Shown piece by piece: positions 32,847-42,568 of a stretch of 64,000 nucleotides of DNA. The notes below the pieces were generated by a model that saw nothing but the letters and a program-made list of their open reading frames with translations, did not search any database and was not told where the DNA came from. Location: positions 26,276,641-26,340,640 of the forward strand of contig CM041294.1 of assembly GCA_023052935.1 (NCBI GenBank), read 5' to 3'. Positions within the stretch are counted from its first letter, which is position 1; every line of letters starts with the position of its first letter. A program made the position numbers and the translations under genes. Origin of the DNA: Piezodorus guildinii (lineage: Eukaryota > Arthropoda > Insecta > Hemiptera > Pentatomidae).

Positions 32847-33410
32847 AGGGAATTATTCTCATCTTGAAAAATTACGAATTCCTGTTTTCAACAGAAATAC
32901 ACGTTTTAGGGTCTCCTGAATCCAAATAACCAAGTAAACACAAAAAAATATGTGTGTGTGTTAAGTCTAGCGCTAAAACGAAAAGTCGTACGAAACAGAA
33001 ATATCACGTTTAGGACAACTATACGCCCGAGATGTTACAATAAAGTTTTCACTAATACCAGCTGACTGAAGGTGCTATTTTATACAGTGCATTTTTCACC
33101 TTTTTGCGATTTTTTCAAAAACGGCTCCAATGATTTTGGTTAAACTCGCCATATTGATGTTTATTTTATAGGTTTTAATATCATATAGGTGTTATTCTGA
33201 AAGGGCTTCAATGCTGATATTTAATTTTAAATGTTCTCACTCTAAAGTACCTTTAATTTTTTTAATTTGAAAATTGTATTTTTTTTTATACAATTTTTGT
33301 TTTCGAACATAAAAAACAGTAATATAGGTGTGTAATATACCGTTGGAAATCTAAAGATTTAAGAAAAAATATTATATAATTCAAACAATTCTAAAAGTTC
33401 TATTCTGTTC
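32847..33410 (-). repeat. TCTGG-family repeat, diverged
   Basis: 'attacgaattcctgttttca', 'aaatacacgttttagggtct', 'ccaaataaccaagta' and the core to 'aatataccgttgg' are recognisable, with several deletions. Both ends are lost. Confidence 0.7.
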
Positions 33411-34025
33411 AATTATTTAAAAACTAATCGTTTAGAAAGTTTACTCATAAATTTACAGATTATCTATATTTATTATTTTTTAGCAATATTTTTCGATATT
33501 ATTTACACAGTTAAAGTTTCAAAGATAAAGATTTTTTTTTCTCATCACTCTTTTTATGTAAATTTTATCTTTAGATAAATAAAACTATTTACTTGATTAT
33601 ATATTGAAATGCGTCTTCGGAAATTGGCGAGTCATTTATAGAGTTATTAATTTAATATTATTATTTTCAATTATTGAATCTAATTTATTTACTCCAATAT
33701 ACAACAATTTGTCTCAATGAAAAGTAATAATATTGCTACAAGATCACATTTATACAATATTTACAATATAAACAAAAGGAAAGTCAAATTGTTATGATAT
33801 GGTAAGTGTAATTATTCTTAAAAATAATTTCATGTTGAAATAAAGATGTAATACATGATTTAAATTTTTTATACATTGTTTGGTTTTAAAAGGAAATAAC
33901 AGTTTGAAAAAACAAAAAAGAAACAACCCATATATTGATGAGCAAAAAACCCAGTTAATATAACAATATTAGATTGGATAAAAATCGAAATATTAAACTT
34001 CTTAATGACTTTCCTTTCAATTTCT
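33411..34025. other. 3' flank of the EcKL gene
   Basis: AT-rich. I see no clear AATAAA close after the minus-strand stop codon at 34026, so the transcript end cannot be placed. 33590-33830 contains decayed LINE-like 3' sequence ('caatatacaacaatttgtct') that I could not assign. Confidence 0.3.
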
Positions 34026-34453
34026 TCATTTTTCTCTCTGGAATCCTTGACTACTCGCGAAGTCCAGAAGTTCCTTGAATGCTCTCAGGACAGATTCTCG
34101 ATATTGCTCGTCTTCCTCCATCGCTTCCATTGCCGGTTCGTCCTTCCCCATAGCGAACTCCTTGAAATCTTCTGGAGTCTTTAAGATACGCTGGATGACG
34201 AGGGGAGGCAGCCTGGTAAGGTAGACGTAGAGGGGAGCGATAGACATTGCGAAGTGGTTCATTTCCATGCAGGAATCCAGGAATTCCTCGAGAGTGAACG
34301 ATGGTACCTTCGCAGCCAGGCGAGAGTGGTAGAAGTGGAGGTAGTCCTGGATGTCATCCACCTGAAGGAGTCGGAGGAGCAAGAGGACGTCGGTGGCTGG
34401 GGGGCAGTATCGCACCTGGGCGAAGTCCACGAAGCAGGCCTTGTCGGGAACTC
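34026..34453 (-). CDS. CHK-kinase-like (EcKL) gene, exon 2 (C-terminal part)
   Basis: It encodes the C-terminal 142 residues of an EcKinase-family protein (PF02958/CHK kinase-like), a family that includes insect ecdysteroid 22-kinases and members implicated in detoxification by phosphorylation, all cytosolic. It begins after the acceptor TTGTTAG and completes a Gly codon split by the intron. It then reads VPDKACFVDFAQVRYCPPAT, where VDF holds the metal-binding Asp equivalent to the DFG Asp and RYCPPATDVL is the conserved continuation in this family. The rest is helical (FHFYHSRLAAKVPSFTL-like, then PPLVIQRILKTPEDFKEFAM) and closes at a TGA at 34026. The exon is markedly more GC-rich than its surroundings and has no break. 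Confidence 0.88.
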
Positions 34454-34861
34454 CTAACAATCCAATATGGATTATATCTGATATAAGTAATAATAATGTT
34501 TAACATCAGTAACAGTAATTATATATAATTACGTCTCTAAGCCGAAGAAGGTTCTGGAATGAATAGAGGAAGAGAAAAAGTATGCAAATAAAATAGATGT
34601 TTAGGGAGGTAATAATGACTGGCATAAATTGCTTCCGGCTACTGGTAGAAAATACAACTTAGGAAAAGGACGAACAAACCCACGCCCAAAGAGAGTATGG
34701 GCATATGATCAGAGATGAACGATTAAAGAGAGAATGACGAGGAAAAAAGAACGAAGAGAAAAAAAAAAAAAATCATAAGTCTTATGTTGTCCTGATTCCA
34801 CAGCCATCCATACTCATAATTAACAAAAAATAGTAATCGTATGTACTGGAATATTTAGCTA

Positions 34862-35272
34862 TTATTATTATTATTATTATTAGTGCGATATCTCCTTAAA
34901 AGGAAGGCGCTAAGCACTTATGTCTCAATTTTCTTATTTCTTGTTCTTTTTGTCTTCCCAGTATTGTCTCATTCTTTGGCTGAACTTATCTTTTCTTTCT
35001 GCAGACCATTTGCGTCTGTATGGTTTCTGATTGTTTTGCCCTAGAGTTACTTCACATTAGTTTATTTTGTCTCTAAATATGTTTCTGTCTTGGGTTTCCT
35101 CTTGTCTTATGTCTGCTCTTCGTAAGTCTTCTCGTGTCTGTTTGATCCAGTTCGTAGTGCTTTTGAATGTTGCTGTTGCTCCGTGTATTTGTCGTGTCAG
35201 TCTTGTTTCAGGTAGTCTTTGTTTGTGCCCATAGAATTTTAGTCTTCTTTTCCTGATGTCTGTCTCGATAAT
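34862..35272 (-). mobile_element. LINE 3' fragment with (ATT)n tail (RTE-type)
   Basis: The minus strand translates to IRKRRLKFYGHKQRLPETRL, then TTNWIKQTREDLRRADI, a stop, then RKWSAERKDKFSQRMRQYWE, the C-terminal end of endonuclease/reverse-transcriptase proteins widespread in insects (RRLKFYGH...RLPETRL). It ends in a run of (TAA)n (34863-34881). This 3' end differs from the other RTE-like copies in the window, so it is a second family. Confidence 0.65.
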
Positions 35273-35302
35273 ATTTAGCTATATGATAAAAATGTTTTTT
35301 TT

Positions 35303-35521
35303 TTAATTATGCCTTCCTATTTCTACTTCAGTCATAAGGGATCTGGCAGCCCAGTACCACTCCAATCTAGATGGTGTTTCAGATCTTATTTTTTGTAATC
35401 GGGAGCATACTTCTAGATGCGCTGCATCCATTTCACTAATAAAAGTTTTATTGATTACATTATACATTAGATTATTCAGAAACTCTTCTATTAGACGAGT
35501 TATGTTCTCATATGAATACAA
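35303..35521 (-). other. Unassigned 72-codon frame in the intron
   Basis: It reads NVINKTFISEMDAAHLEVCS and SRLEWYWAARSLMTEVEIGR. The composition is protein-like and unlike the AT-driven frames around it, but I recognise no family. It could be part of the adjoining LINE relic, a different element, or a nested exon. No splice sites or promoter are evident. Confidence 0.2.
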
Positions 35522-36100
35522 ATTTAAATGTTCTGAAAATGTAAACTTCTAAAGGTGCCTTTACAAAGCCAATGAACGTAGACGAGCTGAGGCGTAGAGA
35601 GAGTACTTCAAGAGTAATTCCGCTAGAGTCACCGATTCTTTAATCTGATCTTTATATTGACAAACTCGTTAATTGGATGTAAAAAAGCGCTACTATTGAA
35701 TATACTCTTTTCAGTTACAGGTTACCCACATTTTAACTCCATTGATGAACGAGAAAATATTACGTGAAATCAGTAGGTTACCTTAAAATAGAATTTGTCC
35801 TGGATGTACATGCAATTGAACACATTTTAAAGGGGAGGTGAATATGGGTTGAGGATTTAATGAAACCGGTTTGTAGTGCAATGTGATGAATTTTCTATAA
35901 GGACAACACGATCAGTGTAAATCTCTTAATATTTTTCTGAACATCAAAAAGTTTAGTTTTTCAAGTCAAAAACATTTAAAAAAAAGGCTTTGGAAAAATG
36001 ATGATTAAGATTTATATCGTGAGATATTGAGAACGAAATTTACATCAGAACAACCTTAGGTATTTTTACCGTAAACTTTCCAATGGTTATCTGGCACAAC

Positions 36101-36823
36101 TTTTTACTTTCACTTACTATATATAGTAAGGGGAAGTATTGCGATCGTGAAAATTTTCGAATTCCAGTTTTCAACGGAAATACACGTTTTAGGGTCCCCT
36201 GAGTCCAAATAACCAAGTCCCGCAAAAAGGTCTAGAATCGAAGGAAAAGAAAAAGAAATATTAAAGAAGTCTGGTATAAATGCTTTTGGTTTATTATTTT
36301 CATTAAGGAAGCTCCTAAAAGAAAGACCTGCCCTTATAATTTGAGGGCTTACGTTTCAATATACGTCTATGATTAATTAATAAATAAATACCGAAATTCC
36401 GTTGTTAATGTTATTTGAAAAATAATTGAGTAGTATTGTATTGTAAGTCCCGCAAAAAGGTCTGTGTGTCTGTGTGTGTGTGGTAACTCCCGGGCGGAAA
36501 CGGTAAGTCCTATGAAACTGAAATTTCATATTTAAGACAACTATACGCCCGAGACGTGACAAAACTTTTTTCATCAAAATGAGCCTACCAGAAGAGGCAC
36601 TTTATAATATGCATTTTGATACAAGATAAAACTAACTGATTATTTTAGGTAATAATATAATAGGTTTTTTAATGAAACACATGTTTCTATAGAAATTCAA
36701 TTTGATTAATTCCTTAATATTTTCAGGTATTTTCATCTCTAACTGTATTCTTTATTCTGTAAAATTCTTTCATTGATTTTAAAAATCGAGGTAAGTGAAA
36801 GTCGTTTTGTTGCCCGCACCAGA
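36101..36823 (-). repeat. TCTGG-family repeat carrying an inserted 214-bp module
   Basis: The terminal palindrome is well kept (36106-36137, ACTTTCACTTACTATATATA then GTAAGGGGAAGT). After 'aagtcccgcaaaaaggtct' a foreign block occupies 36234-36447, and then 'aagtcccgcaaaaaggtct' appears again and the family continues. About 270 bp of the core is deleted near 36617. It ends TGTTGCCCGCACCAGA. Confidence 0.85.
36234..36447. repeat. Module shared with 39.80-40.00 kb
   Basis: 'aagaaaaagaaatattaaag' through 'gcccttataatttgagggct', 'tacgtttcaatatacg' and 'aattgagtagtattgtattg' recurs almost identically at 39803-40006, in both cases directly in front of 'taagtcccgcaaaaaggtct'. A decayed third piece (gagggcttacgtttcaagat) lies at 57369. 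Confidence 0.85.
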
Positions 36824-37189
36824 TTTTTAAAATAAGCTAATAGGTATTCTTGAAAGTTAAATGCTATCATTCTTTAAAAGCAAAAAAAAAGGTGAAATTT
36901 AATTATGATATTATAAGAAAAACTTTTAAAATTAAACCAACTATTTTTATTTAACTTTGAATATTAATGGAGCAAATTAAAACTTGGGTTGAAACTTACA
37001 AAACGGGAGGGTTGGAAGACAGTTGATCCTCTTTTTGGATCCCGACATAAAAGTCATTTATCTTATTCTTGTATAATTAATCATATTTTAATATTGTAGT
37101 AATTAAAGAATATCGTGTTGTTTAACACGTTTACTGCCAAGGAACTTGCCAAGAATTCCGGTTCCAAAACCAAATTTAATTAAATCATC

Positions 37190-37714
37190 GCCGGTTTAGG
37201 CTACTTCAACACTTACTAGACAAACGGTCAAACCTTCCTCTGAACTACAAAAGGCTCATCTACATGACTATTATAAGACCAATCTGGACTTACGGTAGAG
37301 CTTTGGGGCTCTACTAAACCATCAAATTCTTCCCGCATCCAATCCAAAATCCTTCGTAAAATCCTCAACGCTCCTAACTTTATCAAGAATAAACTTATCC
37401 ATAAAGACCTTAATGTTCCTTTGTTACTGATTTGGGCCCGGACCAGGTATCACTCCTTTCATGACAAACTCCATTCGCACTCTAACCCACTAGTTTCAAT
37501 CCTTATATAATATAATCAATAATCCTCCGAGGCGCCTGAAAAGGAAATGGCCCCGGGACCTTCTAGTTTAGAATATTTTTAGAGTGCTTCCAATGGGAAG
37601 GTTCTTCTACATGTATATCATGCCATAGTATTATATAACACATCACATTTACTTGATGTATTTTTGTTAATACAGTTGTAAATACCAATAAAATGATTAA
37701 AAAAAAAAAAAAAT
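37190..37714 (+). mobile_element. Jockey-B LINE, 5'-truncated, in the EcKL intron
   Basis: In plus orientation, opposite to the gene. Coding remnant: LLDKRSNLPLNYKRLIYMTI, RPIWTYG (then frameshift), NAPNFIKNKLIHKDLNVP, RTRYHSFHDKLHSHSNPLVS-like and PPRRLKRKWPRDLLV. A 3' UTR and A-run (37699-37713) follow. Confidence 0.85.
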
Positions 37715-38035
37715 CAATCATATAAGGCACCATTGCTGACACTACCCAAATTACTGACACATTCTCTTATTCTATCTTGAAAAATAAGAGTATGAGGCAA
37801 CCTATTAATAAGAAATTGTCGCCAAATCAATAGTCATCGTAGTGACGATAAGTTATTATGATTTTCCAATTGTGTTTTAAAAGACAGAGATGTTTGACTG
37901 AAACATATATTTTAAGCTTGTAATTTACTTAACCTAATGAATATTCACGAAATTTAACCCCTTCTACTTCGATGTGTTGTGATTAAACGACTGATTATAT
38001 TAATTATTGTGATTTTTCGCTAAGGTTGTCTAGCC

Positions 38036-38384
38036 TAGGGATGAGCATAATCGAATGATCGTCATAATCGGATGATCGGACTTCGATGATTTAAATAATC
38101 GAATGATTGAATGATTAAAATGCATTATGAGAGACCATATGACACAATTCTCGTCTCTATGACGACTGAGGTGGCTGAGCCTAGGTGGAAATATCCATAT
38201 AATTTATGTGAAAAAAAAAAGGTTCGATTATCCGAGCTGCTTATAATCCCCTCGATCATCGTTAAACAATTCAGTTTGAATGGTCATTCCTTTCTTCAAA
38301 CCGATTAATCCGATAATCGATTAATTCGAATGATTGAAATAATCGAATGATCCGATAATTGTCATTCGATTATGCCAAACCCTA
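38036..38384. mobile_element. hAT-type MITE, 349 bp, in the EcKL intron
   Basis: The ends are TAGGGATGAGCATAATCGAA (left) and, on the minus strand, TAGGGTTTGGCATAATCGAA (right), flanked by the identical 8-mer GTCTAGCC at 38028-38035 and 38385-38392. An 8-bp duplication plus TAGGG-like ends fits hAT. The subterminal regions consist of degenerate repeats of AATCGAATGATC. No transposase is present. Confidence 0.9.
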
Positions 38385-39289
38385 GTCTAGCCATGAGGTT
38401 TATCAACATTAAATACAGCGATTTGTGTGAGTGCTAGTGGGGTGGTACAAACTTCGACTTATTTATTTGACGAAATCACCCTGAACTTGACGAGAAAAAC
38501 TTTTTACAATGGTGACAGCTCTATGATAGAGTTTTTTGCCTCATTTTATTAAAAAACGAATAAGGTAAATCGGGACTGGGTGAGGTTCAGAAAAATATTC
38601 AGCGAGTGGATGGAAAATGAATATGTTTTCCACATACCAGACTACGAAACCAGCTACTGGCGACTTCACATCCTTTTATCACGAAAATGAGACCCAAACC
38701 AAGAAAAATCATCTGGAAATCAGTGATACAGCTAAGCAACTGTTAATATATTTCCTTGAGTTTGAAATCGTAAGCTTCTTTTGAATTTGAGCAAGCTTTC
38801 ACTTTGAATCTCTAGTTTAATTATTTACGAAATTCTCCAGTCTTTTAAACTTCCTTGAATTTTTATTCGTAAGTATTATTTAATTTCAATATACACTCAA
38901 AATACTTGTTTAAACTGGTTTTCATTAGTGCAACTTATTTAAAAAATTTCTGAAATCTTTATCTTGCCAATAGGCATTAATTTTCTCATTAGTTACTCCA
39001 TTTTCTTCAAAATTTCAATAAAGACCATTGAACATGATGTATTTTTTTTATTTTGAGTCGAATGAGACCAGCCGAGGTTATTTTGATCCGTTTTCGAGAT
39101 ATTGAATTTGTTCCGCTTTTTGGCCATTTGGCCCAACTGCGCCGCTCTACCACAACCTCATTATATAATAATGTTGGATGATACAGAAAATGGGATAAGT
39201 TATGTTAGGAAAAGAATACGTTGTTGGATAATGATATGTTTGGAACAGACTAAGGAGGATTTATTTCACGACACAACCCTCTAAGCTAT

Positions 39290-39465
39290 ACTCTAGGAAA
39301 ATCGCTTCCAGGATAGGAAAAAAAGGAAAGAGATTGATAGAACCCTAAAACATAATGGATATTGGAGACTAGGAAACCTCAAAGACTAGTGTCTAAAACC
39401 TGAGAAAAATTGTCGCTCGGAGGAGCGGAGCGGTATCTAGCGCCTTTTTCGTTAACTAGGTGCTA
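39290..39465. repeat. Fragment related to the inverted pair at 52.6/55.6 kb
   Basis: 'ggaaaatcgcttccagg' (39299) and 'gactagtgtctaaaacctga' (39387) followed by 'gtcgctcgga' and 'ggtatctagcgcc' correspond to pieces in or beside those repeats, but in rearranged order. Weak. Confidence 0.35.
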
Positions 39466-39802
39466 CCCCGTTAGTTGTTAGCTTGTAGCCCCGTTAGTTT
39501 TTAAGATATAGACAAAATTCACTATTATTTTCTGAATAAGAAACAGCGAATAATTATTAAAACGAAAAAAAACATATATATGCCCATAAATCAGCCATAG
39601 TAGAAAAATGAATATGGAGAAAATCGAGAAGATTTTCGAGGTCAAGACACTGCGATGGACGAAGACAAAAAACAAAATGAATTTTATGTGGTCAAGCTAC
39701 AAAGTATAAATAAGAGATGAGATTCGATGATAACTGAGTTATTATTGACAATACAGAAAAAATGTAAGGTATTTTGGAATCAGATAACTTTATTTTATTC
39801 GA

Positions 39803-40792
39803 ATGAAAAGAAAAAGAAATATTAAAGAAGTCTAGTATAAATGCTTTTGGTTTATTATTTTCATTAAGGAAGCTCCTAAAAGAAAGACCTGCCCTTATAA
39901 TTTGAGGGCTTACGTTTCAATATACGTTTATGATTAATTAATAAATAAATACCGAAATTCTGTTGTTAATGTTATTCGAAAAATAATTGAGTTGTATTGT
40001 ATTGTAAGTCCCGCAAAAAGGTCTGTGTGTCTGTGTGAGTGTGTGTGGTAACTCCCGGGCGGAAACGGTAAGTCCTATGAAACTGAAATTTCATATTTAA
40101 GACAAAGATGCGCCCGAAACGTTACAACACCTTTTTCATTAATATGAGCTTACCAGAAGAGCCACTTTATACCATCTATTTTGCACCTTTTTTCGATTTT
40201 CTCAAAGATGGTTCCGACGATTTTGATTAAACTCGCTATATCGATGTAGAATTTAATAGGCTTTAATATCATGTAGGTTCCATGCTGATTAAAATGGTCT
40301 GACAGGGCTTAAATGCCGATATTTTACACTGTTTTCCAGTAAATTACCTTTAATTATGTAGATTTTGTAAAAATAACTATATTATCTTGTTACTATTTAT
40401 AAAAACAGGTAAATATATAAATTGAATGAATTCGATACCCAACTAAAGGAGAAAACAGAAAAAAATATTTTTTTAATGCAATTTATTTATTTTGAACATA
40501 GCAACAGTATTATACACGTATAATATACTGTTGGAATGATAAAGCTTTTAGAATAAATATTATCTAATGAACAAACTTGTAAAAGTTAATAAAGAGTGAT
40601 TGAAAGCCGATAAATCTGATTATTTTAGATAATAATATAATAGATTTTTTATAAAACACATGTTTCTATATAAATTCAATTTAATTATTTCTTTAATGGT
40701 TTCACGTATTTTAATCTCTAACTGTATTAGAAAATCCTTTTGTTGATTTTAAAAATGGAGGTAAGTGAAAGTCGTGTGTTGCCCTCACCAGA
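39803..40792 (-). repeat. Module plus TCTGG-family repeat (chimeric copy)
   Basis: 39803-40006 is the module also found at 36.2 kb; 40007-40792 is a TCTGG copy starting at 'agtcccgcaaaaaggtctgt' and running to 'gtgttgccctcaccaga'. The palindromic end is absent; the module takes its place. Confidence 0.85.
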
Positions 40793-41225
40793 TTTTCACA
40801 AAGAGTTTTACATGTGACCGCAAGCCTCAGAATTTAAACATGTGGTATTACACTAATTAAATGTTACACTTTAGTGATATTTAAGGTAGGGTTAATGGTT
40901 ATTGTAGCCTAAGTTACTATTAAAACTGTAGAAAAAATCTAAGAAATAATGTTCAACTCGGTAAGTTACTTGGTAAGGTACTAACTCACAAGGTAGTGTA
41001 AGTTCTGAAAGGTATGAACTGTTGCATTATTTGGTTTTGCAATTGTTTTATTTTCTTCTTGTCCGTAGTAAAATAAAGGAGATTAGTCAAAAGGAATGTG
41101 CATAAACAGATACAACCTAATATAGTTATTCGGAAATAATATGCAACGTTTGTTTTATAATTCAGTGAAGTGATAATTCAGTGTGACTAATGTAGTTAGG
41201 TATATAAATAATACAAATAGTTTAC

Positions 41226-41867
41226 CATTAGTGTACTTGAAAAAAATATTGTTAGGCCAAGGATCACCATGACAGACACAGTTGCGAAACTTGGATGAAG
41301 GTCTCGCCAACTCCGGTGTTCTATCCATCATCCTCAACGCCACTTCCCACTCCTTGTTGGGGAAATATTTGTGATATATCTTCCTGGCAGTCTGCTTGAA
41401 GGCCTCCCAGGTCTTGAGGGCTGGCGGGGTGAAGTAGGTCTCGGCGAGGGCCTCCTCGAAGTGCTCCTGGACGGAGAGGGTGCAGCCGAGGAGGATGGAG
41501 GCGGCGTGGAAGCCGGCGAGGGCGGTGAGAGCAGCCCGCACCTGGGCCTCCCCGAAGAGGGGCTCCATGACCCAGCCGCCGGCAGTGAGGTCTTCGAGGA
41601 CTAGCAGCCCCGGCGGACGATGTAGGGTCGTGGCCAGAGCTGGGCCCCGCCGGTGTGGGGGTCGAGGGCGGGCAGCAGGCTCCTGTACACCTGGGGCTCC
41701 TTAGTGAAGGCCCCGCTGTCGTAGCCCCCCTCCAGCTCGCTCTTGACGAAGTAGCTGCCGCCCCCGGACCGCAGGACCCAGTGCCGCCCCTGGAAGCCGC
41801 CTCCGACCTCGTCCAGGCTGTACCTCCCTCCCTCAGTCAGCTGGTGCAGCTCCTCCTCGCTCAGCAT
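41226..41867 (-). CDS. CHK-kinase-like (EcKL) gene, exon 1 (N-terminal part, one frameshift)
   Basis: This is a small-molecule kinase of the EcKinase/CHK family (putative ATP-dependent phosphorylation of ecdysteroids or xenobiotic conjugates). The start is ATG at 41867 (MLSEEELHQLTEG); further upstream the frame has only a GTG after an in-frame TAA. The N-lobe contains YFVKSELEG, whose Lys is the likely ATP-binding residue, then FTKEPQVYRSLLPAL. After a 1-nt shift at 41608-41611 it continues LLVLEDLTAGGWVM (hinge region), FHAASI and NCVCHGDPWPNNIFFKYTNG, the Brenner-type motif with catalytic Asp and Asn. It ends at the donor after AATG. Correcting the shift would give a two-exon protein of about 356 aa, slightly short for the family (about 400). 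The GC-rich, motif-complete sequence argues that the shift is an assembly error or a very recent lesion. Confidence 0.87.
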
Positions 41868-41924
41868 GCTCTCTACTGCCGTCTGCCCTTCACTGTCCTT
41901 ATCGTGTCCTCGATATATTTTCAC

Positions 41925-42568
41925 TTATCTTCAAACCTCTTTGGGTAACATAATTTATCATCGGAGTTACAAAAGCACGTAAGACAAACTAAAAGCTGTA
42001 AAATAATATTCACTGCCACGTATTTTGATCCATTTCATATTTACATCTGTTACAATACATATAACCATGTTTAAAATTTACTGAAATGATATGCTATGTT
42101 TTTGACTGGCTACTTTTCTAAGCGGTAGCTTCAAAATCTAGCTCATTTGATATAGACTAATATTTAATGAAACCATTGGATTTCCTTTCTCAAGTTTTCA
42201 TGTTTACCAATCCCAGTAGGTGGCATGCCAGGTAAAATTAAATTAGACAGATTTCAATTGCCTATTGATGTTTTGCCGACAAAGGTTTATTATTATTTAC
42301 TTATTTAATATTAAAATTTTAATAATGAACACCCTTCAGTACCCTCAATACATAACAGATACTTGACGATGATATCGAAATTCACTCATGTATTAATAAC
42401 ACATTACACTCCTCGGTCGTTCACTTTCATTTAGAACCATTATTCAGTGATATTGCTACGGTACATATACTCGCAATATTTTTCCAAAATAACCTAAAAA
42501 CAATTAACATCTTAGCCTAATTTCTCCATTTTTGTCATGAAAACAATGACCACAAAACAATTTTTTTT
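41925..42568. other. 5' flank of the EcKL gene
   Basis: AT-rich. No TATA box or initiator could be assigned with confidence, and no repeat was recognised. Confidence 0.35.

Larger units (their letters stand above)
34454..41225 (-). other. Phase-1 intron of the EcKL gene (~6.8 kb)
   Basis: The donor is AATG|GTAAAC (GT at 41225-41224) and the acceptor is TTGTTAG|GAGTT (AG at 34455-34454). Joining the flanks restores GGA (Gly) and gives YTNG-VPDKACFVDF, which is the spacing expected between the HGD and VDF motifs of the family. The intron holds an RTE-related 3' end, two TCTGG copies each joined to the same extra module, a Jockey-B LINE, a hAT MITE and a SINE-like fragment. Confidence 0.85.

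Noticed and set aside
34254..34486. Plus-strand frames over EcKL exon 2
   Set aside because: Antisense shadows of the kinase exon.
38036..38384. Clustered AATCGAATG repeats as a possible transcription-factor-binding enhancer in the intron
   Set aside because: The 8-bp duplication and terminal inverted repeats explain the segment as a MITE; a regulatory role has no direct support.
41371..41948. Several plus-strand frames of 74-97 codons
   Set aside because: They are antisense shadows caused by the high GC content of EcKL exon 1; no family motifs are present.
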